Positions 36,001 through 49,200 of a stretch of 64,000 bases of DNA are shown in pieces. The notes below the pieces were generated by a model, which was not told the origin of the DNA, searched no databases, and saw only the letters and a program-made list of their open reading frames with translations. Made by a program: the position numbers and the translations under genes. Each line of letters opens with the position of its first letter. Position 1 is the first letter of the stretch. Source of the DNA: Anisakis pegreffii (lineage: Eukaryota; Nematoda; Chromadorea; Rhabditida; Anisakidae); contig JAPYMA010000118.1 of NCBI GenBank assembly GCA_035041965.1, positions 1 to 64,000 on the forward strand, written 5' to 3'.

Positions 36001-39000
36001 TAAAGTGGGCGAGGGTGGACTCTAACGTACATATTTTTGAAAAATCTACAACGTATTCTAACGGTATACACTAATCTGCACTATAGACACTCAATGTAGT
36101 GAATGATAGATACAAAACGGATGTTGTACGGGGTGCAAGGATATCTTAAAATTTTTACGAGGTAAGGTAGAGGGGAAGGTTGAGAAACACTGCGCTAGAT
36201 GATATCTCAAACATCAATCCAGTCTTGTGCATTTATTGTTGAACAGTTGCGGTAATTGCAAAGAATCGAATCAGCTTACTAAATTTGCATAGCTTGACAA
36301 TCCTTCGACAGCACACTGCGTAGTTAGAAGATTCTCGGAGAAGGACGCATTTTTAGTGGGTGGTTGTTGGTGCATACGACTCGCAATCAACGGTGACGCA
36401 CTACCACTTTGCGTTCCTGACGGCAGCGCTCGTGAGGCATCTTCCTGATCAATCGTGTAATTTCACTCTTAGCATATAATCCAATCCCACTGATAAGTAA
36501 TTGCATGATAAAGTTGCAAAGTGGCAACCGTAGTCGACATAAAAATCTGCGACTTCACGAGCATGATCCTCTGATAGTTCCGAGGAGCTGATGCACAGAG
36601 GAGCTGATGTATCAGAAAATCATTACAATTTGAAGTTATCGACTATTGTATAAGCGTAACGCTATCCGAGACAAGCTCGCAAACTATACAACTAAGATGC
36701 ACTTCGGAGTAAACTTACATCTTTCTTCGAAAAAATGGGTTTACTCTCCTCTAGTGCCACCAATATCTCTGGTTCTGAACGCACAATTGATTTTGCCTTA
36801 TCTTTCAAGAATCTTAAAGAATATGCATATGAATTCAAAAATTTTCATTTGAGTGCCCATTGATAATCAAGAGTGTGAGTGGTGAACGTTACGAGCATTC
36901 AAGAGAAATGGCAATGAGCCGAAGAAATGAGTTTTTTCCTTCCTCAAGAGATGGTGAAAAGCGTTGATCGATTAAAGGAACTTGAAAATCATTCGAATGT
37001 GATGAATTGATTTATTTACCTCTTTCTTGAGGAGGTACTTGAATTAGGATCAGGATCACATTCGTCCAAGGATCGACATCGCAGTTCATCATCCAATCTA
37101 CGATCGTTTTCAATAGCCATCAACAACGATATTCCGAAAATCTTCCTTTCATCTTCAAATTCCTTCATTATCATGAATCTACGGTGATCTTCTTTAGTAT
37201 CCAACTATTTTTTCAAACCTCCTAATATCATTTTGATATTGAAGGATTCCAAAACAATAAATAAGCTAAATTCCACCCTAAATAAATCAAATAATCAACT
37301 TACCGTCTGTTGAAGATCCCGATGCACGCCTATTAGTTTCGCCGACATTCAACGCGCCTCTTGCTTTCAGAAATTTCTGACGTTTTTGGCGCAGCACAGA
37401 AATGGGATCTGAATAGACCGACGTACTAACGGCTTACGTAAAAGATGATTCTTCACTAAGTTCTTATTATACCTTGTTTTCGTGTGCGATCTCGTGAAAA
37501 ACGGATCGGCTGAATAGGATTTTTTTCTTTCGTATTTTATCGCTTCATACATTTTGCAATGAAAATCGCTAAAACGAATTTATGATAGCTTTAGCACAGA
37601 AATATAAAACCAAATAATTCTCCCAGACATTGAAACAATCTTACGAAATGCTATGCGCAAAAATGTAGATCAATAACCTTTCGGTTTTCCAATTTGTACA
37701 TTAGGTAACATTCTGTTGAGCTTTTGTAGTGCAAAAACTTGTAGCGTTTGTCGTTCAATCTCAGAAAGCATCTCCAGCCGAGTACCTTTCAAATGGACCT
37801 CTGTTCCATCTGTTGATTTCCACGTCGTGCTGTCCTGCAAAAGATTGTAATCGAACTAAGCACGAAAGAATGCATGGCATATTACTGCATATGTGCTTTT
37901 CGGCACTGCATATACTGACTTTCTGTCGGTCGAATTCATATTTGTCATAAATTTTACATCTTTCGGTTTTCCACTCAACAAAAAAAAAAAAAAAAAACAT
38001 CTGCAGAGGTAAGCAAGCACACGTGGCGTGAACGAGAAACGAGAGGAACAATGAATATTGCTAACAAGGGAAGGTCACGAACTTACCCCAACGTTTCGGG
38101 GTGAGATACATATCATTCTGTAGGGCTCATATAGCTGATTACGGATATGCAAATATTTTTTGCGGCGGACAAGTGGGACGGAAGATATGGCGGGCAAAAG
38201 ATTTTCAGTGTATTGAAGTGAGATTCTGAATTAGCATTTTGCAACGGCGGCTTGGCCTAGTGGGTAGTGTGCTAGCAGTAGGTGTGGATGCTTGGTAGTT
38301 CCGTTCCGCACGCTGCCGGAGTTTTTTTCTCTTACATTATTTCTAACATATTCAAGTAGTCGTAATATTCTGCAACTTCACTCCCCACAACTTTTCCAAG
38401 TTGTGGGGATGCTTCCGATTTTTATTTTTTGTTTTTTTTAAGTTTGATATTTTTTGTTTTTCATATGTGATCATAATGGATGTGTCTGTTTACAACAAAA
38501 TGATCGAAACATAGATGTAGGTTACAGCAGATATCCAACCGCTCGACAGATATTTCTTTCGGATATTTAAAGCATTCATCCGCAAGATTCACTCGTATGT
38601 TATTATTCACGATATTGACTTCCTGATCTATCGGCGTGAAAATATTTTGCGTATTTTGGAAGTGGTTTTCAACCAGTTCTGCAATCCGAAGTTTCGGGAT
38701 TTCAACAGGTACTCTTGGTACGCGTGCGGATATGTCCAACAGCATCCTGATCAATTTGAAACGCCAGTCCAAGTGTGTTTCCCTCAGCAAGTGACTCAAG
38801 ATTGTGATATAGATCGTTGTGATCAGTTATCCTTTGTAAAATGTTCTTATTGTAACCTACATCTATGTTTCGATCATTTTGTTGTAAACAGACACATCCA
38901 TTATGATCACATATGAAAAACAAAAAATATCAAACTTTAAAAAAAACAAAAAATAAAAATTGGAAGCATCCCCACAACTTGAAAAAGTTGTGGGGAGTAA

Positions 39001-40512
39001 AGTTGCAGAATATTACGACTACTTGAATATGTTAGGAATAATGTAAGAGAAAAAAATTTCGGCAGCTTGCGGAACGGAACTACCAAACATCCACACCTAG
39101 TGCTAGCACACTACCCACTAGGCCAAGCCGCCATTGCGAAACGCTAATTCAGAATCTCACTTCAATACACTGAAAATCTTTTGCCCGCCATATCTTCCGT
39201 CCCGCTTGTCCGCCGCAAAAAATATTTGCATAGTCGTAATCAGCTATACGAGCCCTACAAAATGATATGCATCTCACCCCGAAACGTTGGGGTAAGTTCG
39301 TGACCTTCCCTTGTAAGAGAACAAGAGAAATGTTTCGATTCGAGAGACAATACATTTGAATCGTATTTAATGCGTCAACTACAGAATGTTTTATCGCCGT
39401 TTTAGTCTAAAGATCATGCAGGTTGAATGAAAGATGACCACTAACCAAAGATCGCCATGCAGAATCAAGTGATGATGACGCACTAGATGCATGACTGAAA
39501 TTCACATAACGCGGTTTCAGCTTCCATAACAATCGTTGCGAATACTTCCATCCCTCAGAGACCGAGCTGAATATGATGCTTCAATTACATGACGTTTGTT
39601 TCTTTTGAATTAAAATGATAATAACGACCCATTGCTCGTCTTATCCAACGAGAAAACAATATTAACATCCCTAATTTATTGAATCATTCATCACCGATTT
39701 TCAACAAATTTATAGCTTATTGATTATCGTTAACTGCGATTAATTTGGATGATATTATGAGGAATCGATAGAAAAAAATGATGTTGACCTGCTCGCTGAA
39801 AGTGGTACACATGGGCTAACAGGTGCAGTACATGATGATGGTATATCCGTGTCATCGTCCCTCGAATCAGCAAAACCTGATGATTCGTGTGAATCGCCTC
39901 GTTCACTCGATCGAGACTTCAATGACTTTTATGGACACATACTCGAAATACTACCCAAACAATCATTTGATGTTTCACCCCCATAAAATTTTCAATTGCA
40001 CAGTCAATGTTGTCAGATAAATTTCACCATGTTCCATGCCATCTTTCAGCTGCACTTCTCTAATGCATATTGCGATGCAGCGATTAAAGTTTAACGATGC
40101 AGAGGTAAACAATGCTATAATACTTCATCGACAACTAATTTTCCTATTTCCACTTATATCCTCTTCAGTTGTTTTCCCATAAGACTCTTTACCATGCACA
40201 TTTCAGTCCAACTTCGAGCTGATGCTCTCAAATCAAATTTGTAACTAATGTTTCGTTTCGCTCAATTAAGTTACAGCTCAGCTACAAGGATAAGCAATAA
40301 GTTTCACTGAATTCCCACCCTATTCGAATATTCTTTCATTTTTTGACAAATATGTTTTAACATCAAGATTACCAACCCTATATGCATCACAATTAGTGCA
40401 CATTCGATTCGAATGCATCATAAGCAGTTCCTCCGTTTCGTCGATGTCAACGTGCAGTGGCACTGCAGAGTCGTCAACTGACGGATGACGCAATGTGAAT
40501 TTTGGAAGTAGT
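33046..40512 (-). CDS. Rho GTPase-activating protein, ARHGAP6-like
   Basis: Sixteen phase-consistent minus-strand exons: 40512-40377, 39925-39789, 39566-39446, 37834-37678, 37542-37473, 37425-37304, 37191-37020, 36812-36719, 36444-36280, 35844-35694, 35250-35038, 34751-34603, 34178-34017, 33740-33643, 33317-33175, 33080-33046 (last one weak); about 708 residues, 5' end probably incomplete. Features in order: Ser-rich N-terminus, TTWKSTDG and LSEIERQTLQVFALQ, a basic linker, KIFGISLLMAIENDR, then the RhoGAP domain: VPRIVADCTEYL, GLFRVAGSAKRCRHLR with the arginine finger in FRVAG, HDVATLLKEYFRDLPEPLL, LIALLPQPNIDTL and GNKMDARNLATIFAPSILR, then a post-domain ETDPDGLDRIL stretch. This order matches my recollection of vertebrate ARHGAP6. 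RhoGAPs speed GTP hydrolysis by Rho-family GTPases, usually at the actin cytoskeleton. The N-terminal exons and the 33046 stop are the least certain; two MITE-type elements sit in its introns. Confidence 0.85.
35914..36192. mobile_element. hAT-type (Charlie-like ends) element in a RhoGAP intron
   Basis: The 279-bp element has inverted ends CAGGGTTTCTCAACCGGGG and, from the other side, CAGTGTTTCTCAACCTTCC. Flanking octamers CGCTAAGT and CGCTAGAT agree at 6 of 8. TIRs of the form CAGxGxTTCTCAA are typical of the Charlie group of hAT transposons. It lies between RhoGAP exons 36444-36280 and 35844-35694, with no transposase. Confidence 0.7.
38245..38318 (+). other. tRNA-like unit in left foldback arm
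   Basis: A 74-base segment opens with CGGCGGC, which pairs with GCTGCCG at its end (one G-U) like an acceptor stem. It has an A-box-like TGGCCTAGTGGG and a B-box-like GTTCCGTTCCGC, and a T-run (GGAGTTTTTTTC) follows, like a Pol III terminator. The B box deviates from GGTTCGANTCC and the T stem is poor, so this is more likely a tRNA-derived promoter or pseudogene than a working tRNA. Confidence 0.45.
39060..39133 (-). other. tRNA-like unit in right foldback arm
   Basis: This is the inverted copy of 38245-38318 on the minus strand with a few substitutions (first base of the acceptor stem T instead of C, so the outer pair is lost). A T-run interrupted by A residues follows. Confidence 0.4.
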
Positions 40513-43181
40513 CTAAAATTGAAAAAAAAATTGATATTGATCCTGCAGATCAAATGCAGAGTTAATGCATTAACTCAAATACAGTATCGTATTACCCTCA
40601 TTATCGAACCAACTCATGAAGCGTCAAATTTGACGCATGAAATATTCAAAGCAAAGCGAAACGAATTGCTTCTCTGATTCGTATAATTAATCCTAACGAA
40701 AGTTACTTATTTCCATACCCACTGCAAGCGACAAAATTAAAATCTTCAAATGTTCTAGTGTTTATTTGTAAGAGATGATGTCGCAAGAATTCAGCGAAAC
40801 AGAACACAACATTTCATGACATGGAAAACGAGAATGAAATTTTATCGCTGTTTTGCAGCACTACGAAACCTGATGGCTAGTCAGTTGTGATTGTCTCTTT
40901 TTCAGTGGGATCCAAATCTTTGGATTTTTAAAAATGAAATATGATCATCAACAGAAACTAAGTCAAAAGGACGAAACGAGCGAGAGAGAATAAAATTGAT
41001 TGGTGGTGTGGATGGCGAATGAATTGATGATTGTAAATGAAAAGAAAAATTTAAAGATTGTTGCCGCACGTTGTTTGGCATTTTCATGAGCGAATTACAA
41101 GCGTTCAATCAATGAAAGCTTTCTTTTCGTATTTGTATGGTCTCGATGCCAAACCTCTTATACTGATCCTGCATCATCCATACATCCATTCACCAACGAC
41201 CGCATCACCAACTAACTCTTTTCTATGCACTTTTATTGAGCCAACATGCATCTAATTGAAAAAAGATCTGCCACCACTGCATTTACGATCACTTTTCGTA
41301 CGAATTAATTCTGGATCCTCAGCAGCTAGCCTCAACAATCTGAACTTCACTTCTGCCGAAAACCTGACCTCTAATTCTGCTAAGATCTTTATTTCCAGTT
41401 CTTTAAAAGAGCACTTTTCAAAGAGCCTCTTAAAGTGATTTCGTTGCAATGACACTCACGACAACTTTTTGCAATTTCAGACATTAATTGTCATTTCTGC
41501 ATGAATGAACGACTATCTTAATTGATGGCAGTCATTTGAGTTGCTTGCAGCAATAATGTTTGATGAAGCAGTAATTTGTAGAAGTTATTTACTCGAGCAT
41601 AGCTCACTAGGTCCATAGAAATATTCGAAAGAGACGTATTGGAATTGCCAAATCATCATTGTCGCAATTGAACGGAAAATGAAATGAAGGCCACAAACAC
41701 GCTGAGAAGCTTTGGTACACTGGTATTCAACTTGAAAATGCATGCAATGGAATAAGTATTGATGAATTGAGGACAAGAAATGTAGAAGGGATACGAAAGT
41801 TTCATTATTGCTTACAATTAGGCATAGTATTCCAAGCGATCAAGAAATTGCTTTCGTTAATTGAAAGCGTTTCAGAATAAATCTCATAAGTGAAACGTGG
41901 AAGAACTTTCAAAATTGCGACGCAGAAGCGATTTGTCAGTAGATAATTGATTCCTAGAATTATATGAATAAGATGGTGATGATACTGGAGATTGATAATA
42001 ATATTTATTGGCGTATTGTCGAAGAAAAAATACCGAAATAGTTGTAGAATTCTAAATTTGTTTTATTCAAAAGACTAAAACTACATTCAATAGATATTTG
42101 AATGAGCATTGTTTATATCAGTTTTTAGTTATTTCTATTCGACGTTCGTGAACGCGATCGGTTAGCAGAAACGATAGAATCAATCAAAAATTGACTTGTC
42201 ATTTGTCGTTATTCCGCCAACCAATATAGCTCTTCTGAAACATTTCATTTCTGGAAGATTATGCCCCTCAATAGCGATTTATTGTACGAGGTTACACTTG
42301 ACTAAAAGTTAAACAATGTGGCAAGAATTTTTTTACAAACATAAGTGAATGGCATACAATTTTTGAAACAAATTCCTTCAAACAGTTAGATTTTTGCACC
42401 ATACTTGATAACGTAGTAGTTGCACGCGCAATCGCGGCAGCTTAGATCCGTACCAACGTTTAATTACGGTGAATCAATCATCGTAGGAATGTTTATTCAG
42501 CAATATTGTTGACTTCCTGCCATGAAATGCCGTCGCGTTCTCAAGAGAACTCAAAGGCTGATCATGAACTCATAGCATAATCCAGGAAAGAAAAATTCAT
42601 TCCATGTCTTAGGTTACTGGCGTGATCTGATGTGAATGATTCGGATATCAACAAAAAGGCGTGTAAATATCACAAACTAGTGCTAGATTTGAATGAAATC
42701 GTTAAGTATGCATAAAAATGCTAGTAATGAATACATGTTGTGCAAGCAAATTCGATTAGCTCTTTATATGGAACGCAATAGCAATTCAGAGATAGATAGA
42801 TGCACACTGGAAAGAATTATATATGTTAGAGAGATTACATCCTTATACGATTCGAATGCAATCGTCTTCTGATTTTAGGATATAGCGCTACATTACATTC
42901 AACTGTCTCATTCATGCTTTACAAATATATACTGCTTTCTACGAATTGCCATCATTCACAATTTCTCGTACTAAATTGAAAACGTTTCAGCTTGATGGAC
43001 ACTTAAAATTCCCAGCGAATTTTCCTCAGGCTAATTTAATTTGAGAGAATCAACCTTTTCTTGAGAGATGAAAGAACCAATGATTCTCTGATCAACGTTT
43101 ATTATGATTTAACTGTTTTCCCTTGAAATGATATTCAGCAAAAAATGAAAAGCTTTTTCTTCGTTTGAAACCAAACCATAG
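40513..43181. other. Region upstream of the RhoGAP exons, nothing firm
   Basis: A 5' exon of the RhoGAP gene should lie here, ending in phase 2. Minus-strand frames at 41108-40902 (MNACNSLMKMPNNVRQQ, then Ser/Pro-rich) and 41455-41252 (KELEIKILAELEVRFSAEVK) look possible, but neither has a donor in the required phase. The rest is AT-rich with no recognised feature. Confidence 0.35.
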
Positions 43182-45056
43182 CAGTGGCTATCCTTACAGC
43201 GGATTTGGATGCTCGTGGCTATGTGAGTATGACTAAAATAAATTGCGCTCGCTAAGTATGCAAATAAGCAACAATTAAAGTGAAAGTTATGTTACATTAT
43301 AACTTTGTAGTCACAACAAGATATGAAAGATCATGGTTTTTGAGCTCATTACAAGAAGTTTTTCATCTTTCGCTGACTCATGATCAACTGAGTATGGAAA
43401 GCAAAATGAATATCGATTTGAAATTATCATGAAAACGAATCTATTCTGTTTCAAATCTTCTAGCACATGCCACATATCCTCAAATTCATCTCAACAAAAT
43501 TCTTCATATTCTTCTTAGCAACCATTCTCACAGCATAGGATTTTCTCTACACATTCATCAGAAATGATGAACTTGAAACAAGATTTGCGAGAACGATCCC
43601 AACTAATCCAATTCTTTTCAACTGAAATCTGCAGAATAAATCAGGCTGAAAATTTATATCGCTAGTCTGGATGTAAATGGGTATTGCCGCTTTGTCAGAC
43701 AGATTAAGGAGATCTGTCAATACAATGCGAATGACATAGACGTATTAGAGAATTCATAATGCAAGAAGTATCTATGAAGTATGATCTTAAGGTGACAACA
43801 CTGAAAGCATTACTCTCGATTCATTAACTGCATTAACTTATCGAACTTTTCGGAAACTAGTGAAAGCACTGTACTATTCAACCATAATTTTAGTGCATTC
43901 CATGCTGATCAGGGCATACTTTTTATGCCAGGACAATACTTCAGAATATCGGAAAGAAAGAAAGAAATTACGGATTTTGAGCATCAATGAAATTGAGACA
44001 AATAATGTTGCAAATGAATACCACTTACATTTTCATTCACTCGTACTATTTTGTATTATGTATTATCCTGTTATGTATTATCCTGAACGGATTTTTATCT
44101 TTTCTTAGCACAAAATTTTTTACGCATGATTCTCATTCGGTATGATTGAGTGAAAAAATCTTGCATTCTTTCATCATATCAAAAGGTCACCCAAATTCCG
44201 CAATTGAAGTGAAACTCAAACAGCTTTGAAAGCTAAAATTTTGGCGATCGTTGTTCGTAAAATACGATAATGAATGACGCTGCTTCTGCAGCATGCATAT
44301 TCACTGATGCTGCTCGAAAATATGATATTTTAAGGATATATGCAATCAACCATGCGCATGATTATTCGAGAGTTTTGGAGTATTTGTGTTTTGATTTTAT
44401 TATTCTGTGTTTAACTGGCCGTATTTCTTGCGGTGTTCATTGTAAGCAAAAGATGAGTGTTCAAACAATCATTCATCATGAATGCAATCTCATAATATTT
44501 ACCTTTCACCGCTATTCTCTTTTGGCTTCTTGACTGAAGTTGAACTGTTGAAGAATGCAGCGTGTTTAAAAAAACGCCACTGATTCTTACGCAGATTGTG
44601 TGCTTCAGATTCGCTCTGTTGTTTTATCGCCGTTGTTGTTGCACTCGTTGTGGATTTCAGCGAAGCTGACGAGTGCGGTGAAAAGCATTTCGATGTACCA
44701 GCAGCTAAAATCGATTTATGAAGTCTCTGTCAAATAATACTGAACCATTTGGCGTTATTTCAGTCAGTTTATGAATAATTAAATCAAGGAGTTATTAATT
44801 AGATGGATGAATTAATAAATAATCAGTTCAGTAGCATGTGAGCACAAGATTAGACTTATGAATAACCAGTTCAGTAACGTTAGATACACTTTTATTTCTG
44901 TAATTACTGCTACTTGACAGCTGTCAGCTGAAAGTGCATATTTCGACCATTCTCAGTGGTTGTCAACTGAGCTCTTTGATATGATCCGATTGTTTCTTGA
45001 CACGCTCGAATGTTATAAAATTGAAAATGCCTGTAACGGTCAGGGTTTGAGTACAT
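43182..45056 (+). CDS. Possible exons of an unrecognised helical protein
   Basis: Exons 43182-43222 and 43645-43741 join in phase 2 (donor GTGAGTATG, acceptor AATCAG) to read QWLSLQRIWMLVAMLKIYIA and on to FVRQIKEICQYNANDID. Exons 44595-44722 and 44957-45056 join in phase 0 (acceptors CTTACGCAG and CATTCTCAG, final donor GTAAGT) to read LQIRSVVLSPLLLHSLWISA, KSISMYQQLKSIYE and STELFDMIRLFLDTLE. The two pairs do not join in phase, so at least one exon is missing between them. Start and end are unknown. The sequence is all-helical in character, like a repeat or scaffold protein, and I cannot name it. Exon-like chains can arise by chance in this composition, hence the low confidence. Confidence 0.28.
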
Positions 45057-45234
45057 GTAAGTATTTCCTACCATCTAACAATATTTCGAAGATTAACTCA
45101 AAATCGCTGAATTCAATTTCTATGTCGAATTTCATCAAATAACGAATTCAGTTTGTGCGTGGAAATTCATAATTTTTCAATGTGCTGAATGCAACTGCTT
45201 CTATACTATCTTTCGTCACGAAGCGATCAAAACA

Positions 45235-45286
45235 TTTCTGACTGTATCAATCACTTCATTTTCCAAGTGATTGATACAGTCAGAAA
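45235..45286. repeat. Perfect 22-bp inverted repeat
   Basis: Arms 45235-45256 (TTTCTGACTGTATCAATCAC, then TT) and 45265-45286 are exact reverse complements around the 8-base loop CATTTTCC. The loop and stem lengths would fold into a stable hairpin, but perfect pairing and a short stem are unlike a typical miRNA precursor. Confidence 0.9.
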
Positions 45287-45686
45287 AAGGAAATATATAA
45301 CACCAGTTCATCATTTCTACCTCATTTTTTTGAAAATGCTTCCAGATGAACGATTCACAAGTAAAAGAGCTGCGATTCAGTAAGTGTGGTAACTTTAGCT
45401 GAAAGAAAGGAACTTCACAACGAAGGTCATGCGGTACACTTACCGCTATATTTCTGTTGATATGAAACAGTCAAAAGACTGTGTTAATGTTGCGATAGCA
45501 TGAACAGTGTCAATGAATCAATTATACTTAACTAGTTTCTGAAGCACAACAAACAATTTAACGATGATTGAAACTTTGGATAAGGATGAGTTAATTGGTC
45601 CTATATCATCCATAATTAATTCACTTTGCATCAATGTGTTTATGGAATCCAGTGCCATACTCAAATTTACGAAAAAACGTGAATAA

Positions 45687-45690
<4 letters not shown>

Positions 45691-45757
<67 letters not shown>
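45691..45757. repeat. (TA)n microsatellite
   Basis: 67 bases of uninterrupted TA dinucleotides. ORFs with tyrosine-isoleucine runs on both strands here are artefacts. Confidence 0.98.
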
Positions 45758-45760
<3 letters not shown>

Positions 45761-45830
45761 AAATCATTTGTGAACTCAAGAATGACAGGACACGTATTTC
45801 TTCGGTGACAGCTCAAATCATGGTCTGTGA

Positions 45831-46206
45831 CAGTGGTTTCCATAGGAGGGTGGAGGCGGGGGAGATTTTTTGACAAGAATTGAAGGGTATGCGAGGGAAG
45901 ATGCTAATAAATCGTTGTTGATCGATTTTCACATCATGATTTTTCCTTAGATATCCAAAAATATTTTTAAAATGCTTGTCTGATCACAAAAATTAATTCC
46001 TTATGGGGAAGTGATGAATGCTTGACCGTAAATTTCTTACTCAATGAAGCAACTTTCTGATTTTCTTCTGATTTGTCGCTATGAAGTAAACGGATGCCAT
46101 TTTCTCCCTATTCAAGGAATTTATGCAGTTGCATAAATTATTTGTGGGGGAGGGAACGGCATTCTACCATATACCCAAAGCCAGACAGAGATCCCAAGAA
46201 CCATTG
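45831..46206. mobile_element. hAT-type non-autonomous element
   Basis: Ends are CAGTGGTTTCCATAGG and, inverted, CAATGGTTCTTGGGATC. Flanking octamers GTCTGTGA and ATCCGAGA match at 5 of 8. Internal sequence (AATAAATCGTTGTTGATCG) aligns with AGTAAATCATTTTTGATCG in the element at 50326-50657, so the two belong to one family. Confidence 0.5.
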
Positions 46207-49200
46207 ATCCGAGAGACAATCGATGGTTGACACTCTCATCATCCAATCGCAAGAATACAAAAGGCCTGTGAACGACGACTCTCACTTTCGTAATAACGAA
46301 GTCAAGATGTTTTTTTTTTGTTTCTTATAATGTCAAGAAGCCCAAAAATCAACTCATTGCATTCGATTTTTCTGGGATCTCTATTGGGTTTCAAGGCATA
46401 AGGTCATCTACCAGAAAACTTATGCATGTCAAACAGGTTTACGAAGTGTTACTAGTGAGATGACAAAGGTCGGTCGGGAAAAAACGAAAGCAAAATAGTA
46501 GATTTGTTTCCTTAACAGGGGAGATTGAGTGGATTGCGCATTCATTCTATATCCTCTGCAATGCCAAATCTCATGAAACTTAGTTAACATTGCCGATTAT
46601 TATTGTGTCAGAAAGCAAATTTGAAATTACGATTCCGTCAGCCATGGATAAGAATTAGAGCTAAGTTCTCAACGATTATATTAAGAAAAAATAGCGTTAA
46701 ATTAATGAGCGCAATTGCTTCCAGGAATTGTTTGTTTTGCATCAGACAAAAAATTGTCATTCATTTTGTCACTCCCAACATTTCTTTCCGTTTACTTAGA
46801 AGGTCTTCATTGGAACTTACTAAATTAACATTTCATGAATTTCACTCCCATGAGTAGGTTCTTCTTTACTTTACTTCAAGGTAGTCGTTCGAACAACGTC
46901 AAAAACAGAAATGTATGCAAGTACAAATTAATTCTGAAAGGATTACGTAGCAACTGATGTGTCGTTCTTTTTTGGCTTCTTAACTGTCTACATTTGATCA
47001 TTTGCATCTTCCCGTCTATATCAATAAGCGTATGCAGTTGCTGGTTTTATCTGCGATTTTACTCAACTCTGTTAAATGATGAACTTCATCATCGATGAAC
47101 GTGTTTCAAAAACTGATTCAATTTTCTGCTTCAGTTCTTCAACTTCAGTGTCAGTGATTCTTTCTCTGTCAACATCACTCAGTCTATCGATTAAACTATT
47201 TGTAATAAGTGCAGCAAAACAAATTTCAGATTCGATGTGCATAACCACCATAGAATTAGTAAGTGGAAAAAATGGAATTCAGTGCATTTTGAAGTAAGAC
47301 GCCAATTGCGTGCATTAAATGCGTCGACGCATTCAAATATTTGCTTTTTCTTAAACCAAATGCTTCGAGCATTATGCAGTCTCAGCTAGCTGGTGTCATT
47401 TGACGCTCATTCATTTATGAAATACAATTTTGGTTAAAATAATACCTTTAAGTTGAGCATTCAGCTCAACTAATCCAACTTCAAATGCATTGAAGGACAA
47501 TTTCACTCAGATGTATCGATGAACAAAAGAAATGGCAAGATCAAAAGTAAATGAAATTCTAAAAATACACGATCCTGAGAATGGATAAAGACAACAATCC
47601 GCTAGGCAAATGAAACTAAACTGATCGCTGTTGATGTATAATATGAAAAGCTCTCGTTTCGCTGCAACTTTCTCTATCTGGATATATTCGATAGATGAAT
47701 GTGAAACCGAACTCCACGAAGCACTAACAACTGTACTGTTAACAAGGAATATTTATAATGAGCAGTTTCAGAGATCGACTGTACAAAATGTTAGATTAAA
47801 AAACCTCTTGCTCTTGAAGGTATCATGGAGCCTAATACTGAACATCAGTGGATGTCACAGTGGTTCACAGATGTCAAAAGTAAATGCATTCAAGTGATTC
47901 TTTTATATGCTTCTCATCTAAGCGAACTTAACCGCAATGTCATCATAATGTTATAAAAGCCTTACGTTCACTGTAATTGCTCGTTGGAATGTGTAGAATG
48001 CGAGCAAGCATAATTGCCTAGCTCTTCAGTGCAATTCGTTACATGTTTAGACATTCAACAGCGTCTTCTTTGGCTATAATGGAATTGCGTTTGACCATCA
48101 ACGATTCCTAATTTGATAGTCAAACAATGATTTTATTCGCTACTGGCAAAATATTTTTCCACATTTTCTCCTTATCACACTCTGAAACATCAATGAACTC
48201 ATCCTCAGAAACCGCAATCATATGAAAGTATTAAAAGTGTACTGCAAAACGCAAAGTATTACGCGGATACAACTTCATATGAATAGGCTAGCTTTCCATT
48301 GTTTACTGTGAATGGAGTACGCTGATCTAAAGATGAGATCCATTAAGGTAAATCATTCATATAGTTCTTGTGCATGAGCCGAAGCAATGCGAGTATTTCC
48401 CGTGCATATACCATAGACTCTTCCCATCATTTTAGCGAATAAACAATATCACTTTAAGTGCACTCTGATCACTCCACGGGATTTCGCTTAATACGTCACG
48501 TCTATGTAATGCTAAGCAATCATGAACTAGACCTAAAGCATGTAATGACACCAGATTAAAAAGAGAAGTGCAAAATGCAAATTGCCAACTGTACCAGAAG
48601 CCATACATCACTAGCCAGTTTAGTTAATTAACTCGTGAAAAGCATTCTAAAAACATTTTCGACACTTCAGTATTCCCCAAGGTTAGAGCGATGATATTAT
48701 ATCAACGCATTTGTTCAGCTTTCTTTCACTGATTCGAAGACACTGCTAAGTGATACACGTAATTATCTGATACGGCATAGATGTTCGAACTAGTTATGTT
48801 TCTATTCTAGTCAAACTGTTCTACTTCTGTTCCATTCCAAGTAATATAAGAGAACAGTTCCAGAAACAACAATGCGAAGAATAGAACGGAACGAAACAAC
48901 TGACGAACGGAATACAATATTACAGAACATTTTGTCAAAAGTGTGCAATAGAAATATCACTAGCTCAGATTCATTGCATTTGTTCGTATTAACTAACTAA
49001 TGAAGGTGAATGTAAATTATCGTTCAATAACTTCAGCATCTTGAATGAGATAAAAAATGCAGCAGTTACCAATCGCGGTATAATTTGCATTCGTGAACAT
49101 GCTGCGCTGTCTTTCAGATATCAAGAATGCCACATACTGCAAGGAAGAGATCACTTGAAAGGTTTATCAGAAAGCAATCCGAAAACTGAAATTTGGAGCA

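Larger units (their letters stand above)
38065..39313. mobile_element. Long-armed foldback element in a RhoGAP intron
   Basis: Arms 38065-38526 and 38851-39313 are reverse complements over about 462 bp with few mismatches, beginning CAAGGGAAGGTCACGAAC; a 324-bp spacer separates them. TAA flanks both sides (38062-38064 and 39314-39316), a possible 3-bp target duplication of the kind made by PIF/Harbinger-type elements. Each arm holds a tRNA-like unit with a T-run, a second-order hairpin (CCCCACAACTT ... AAGTTGTGGGG) and the end of an ORF. The frame from the spacer into the right arm ends VKCSYCNLHLCFDHFVVNRH and carries a CX2CX4CX2H knuckle; whether this is a transposase remnant is unknown. 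Confidence 0.85.

Noticed and set aside
45634..45876. ORFs on both strands with long tyrosine-isoleucine runs
   Set aside because: They are the translation of a (TA)n microsatellite and part of a repeat element.
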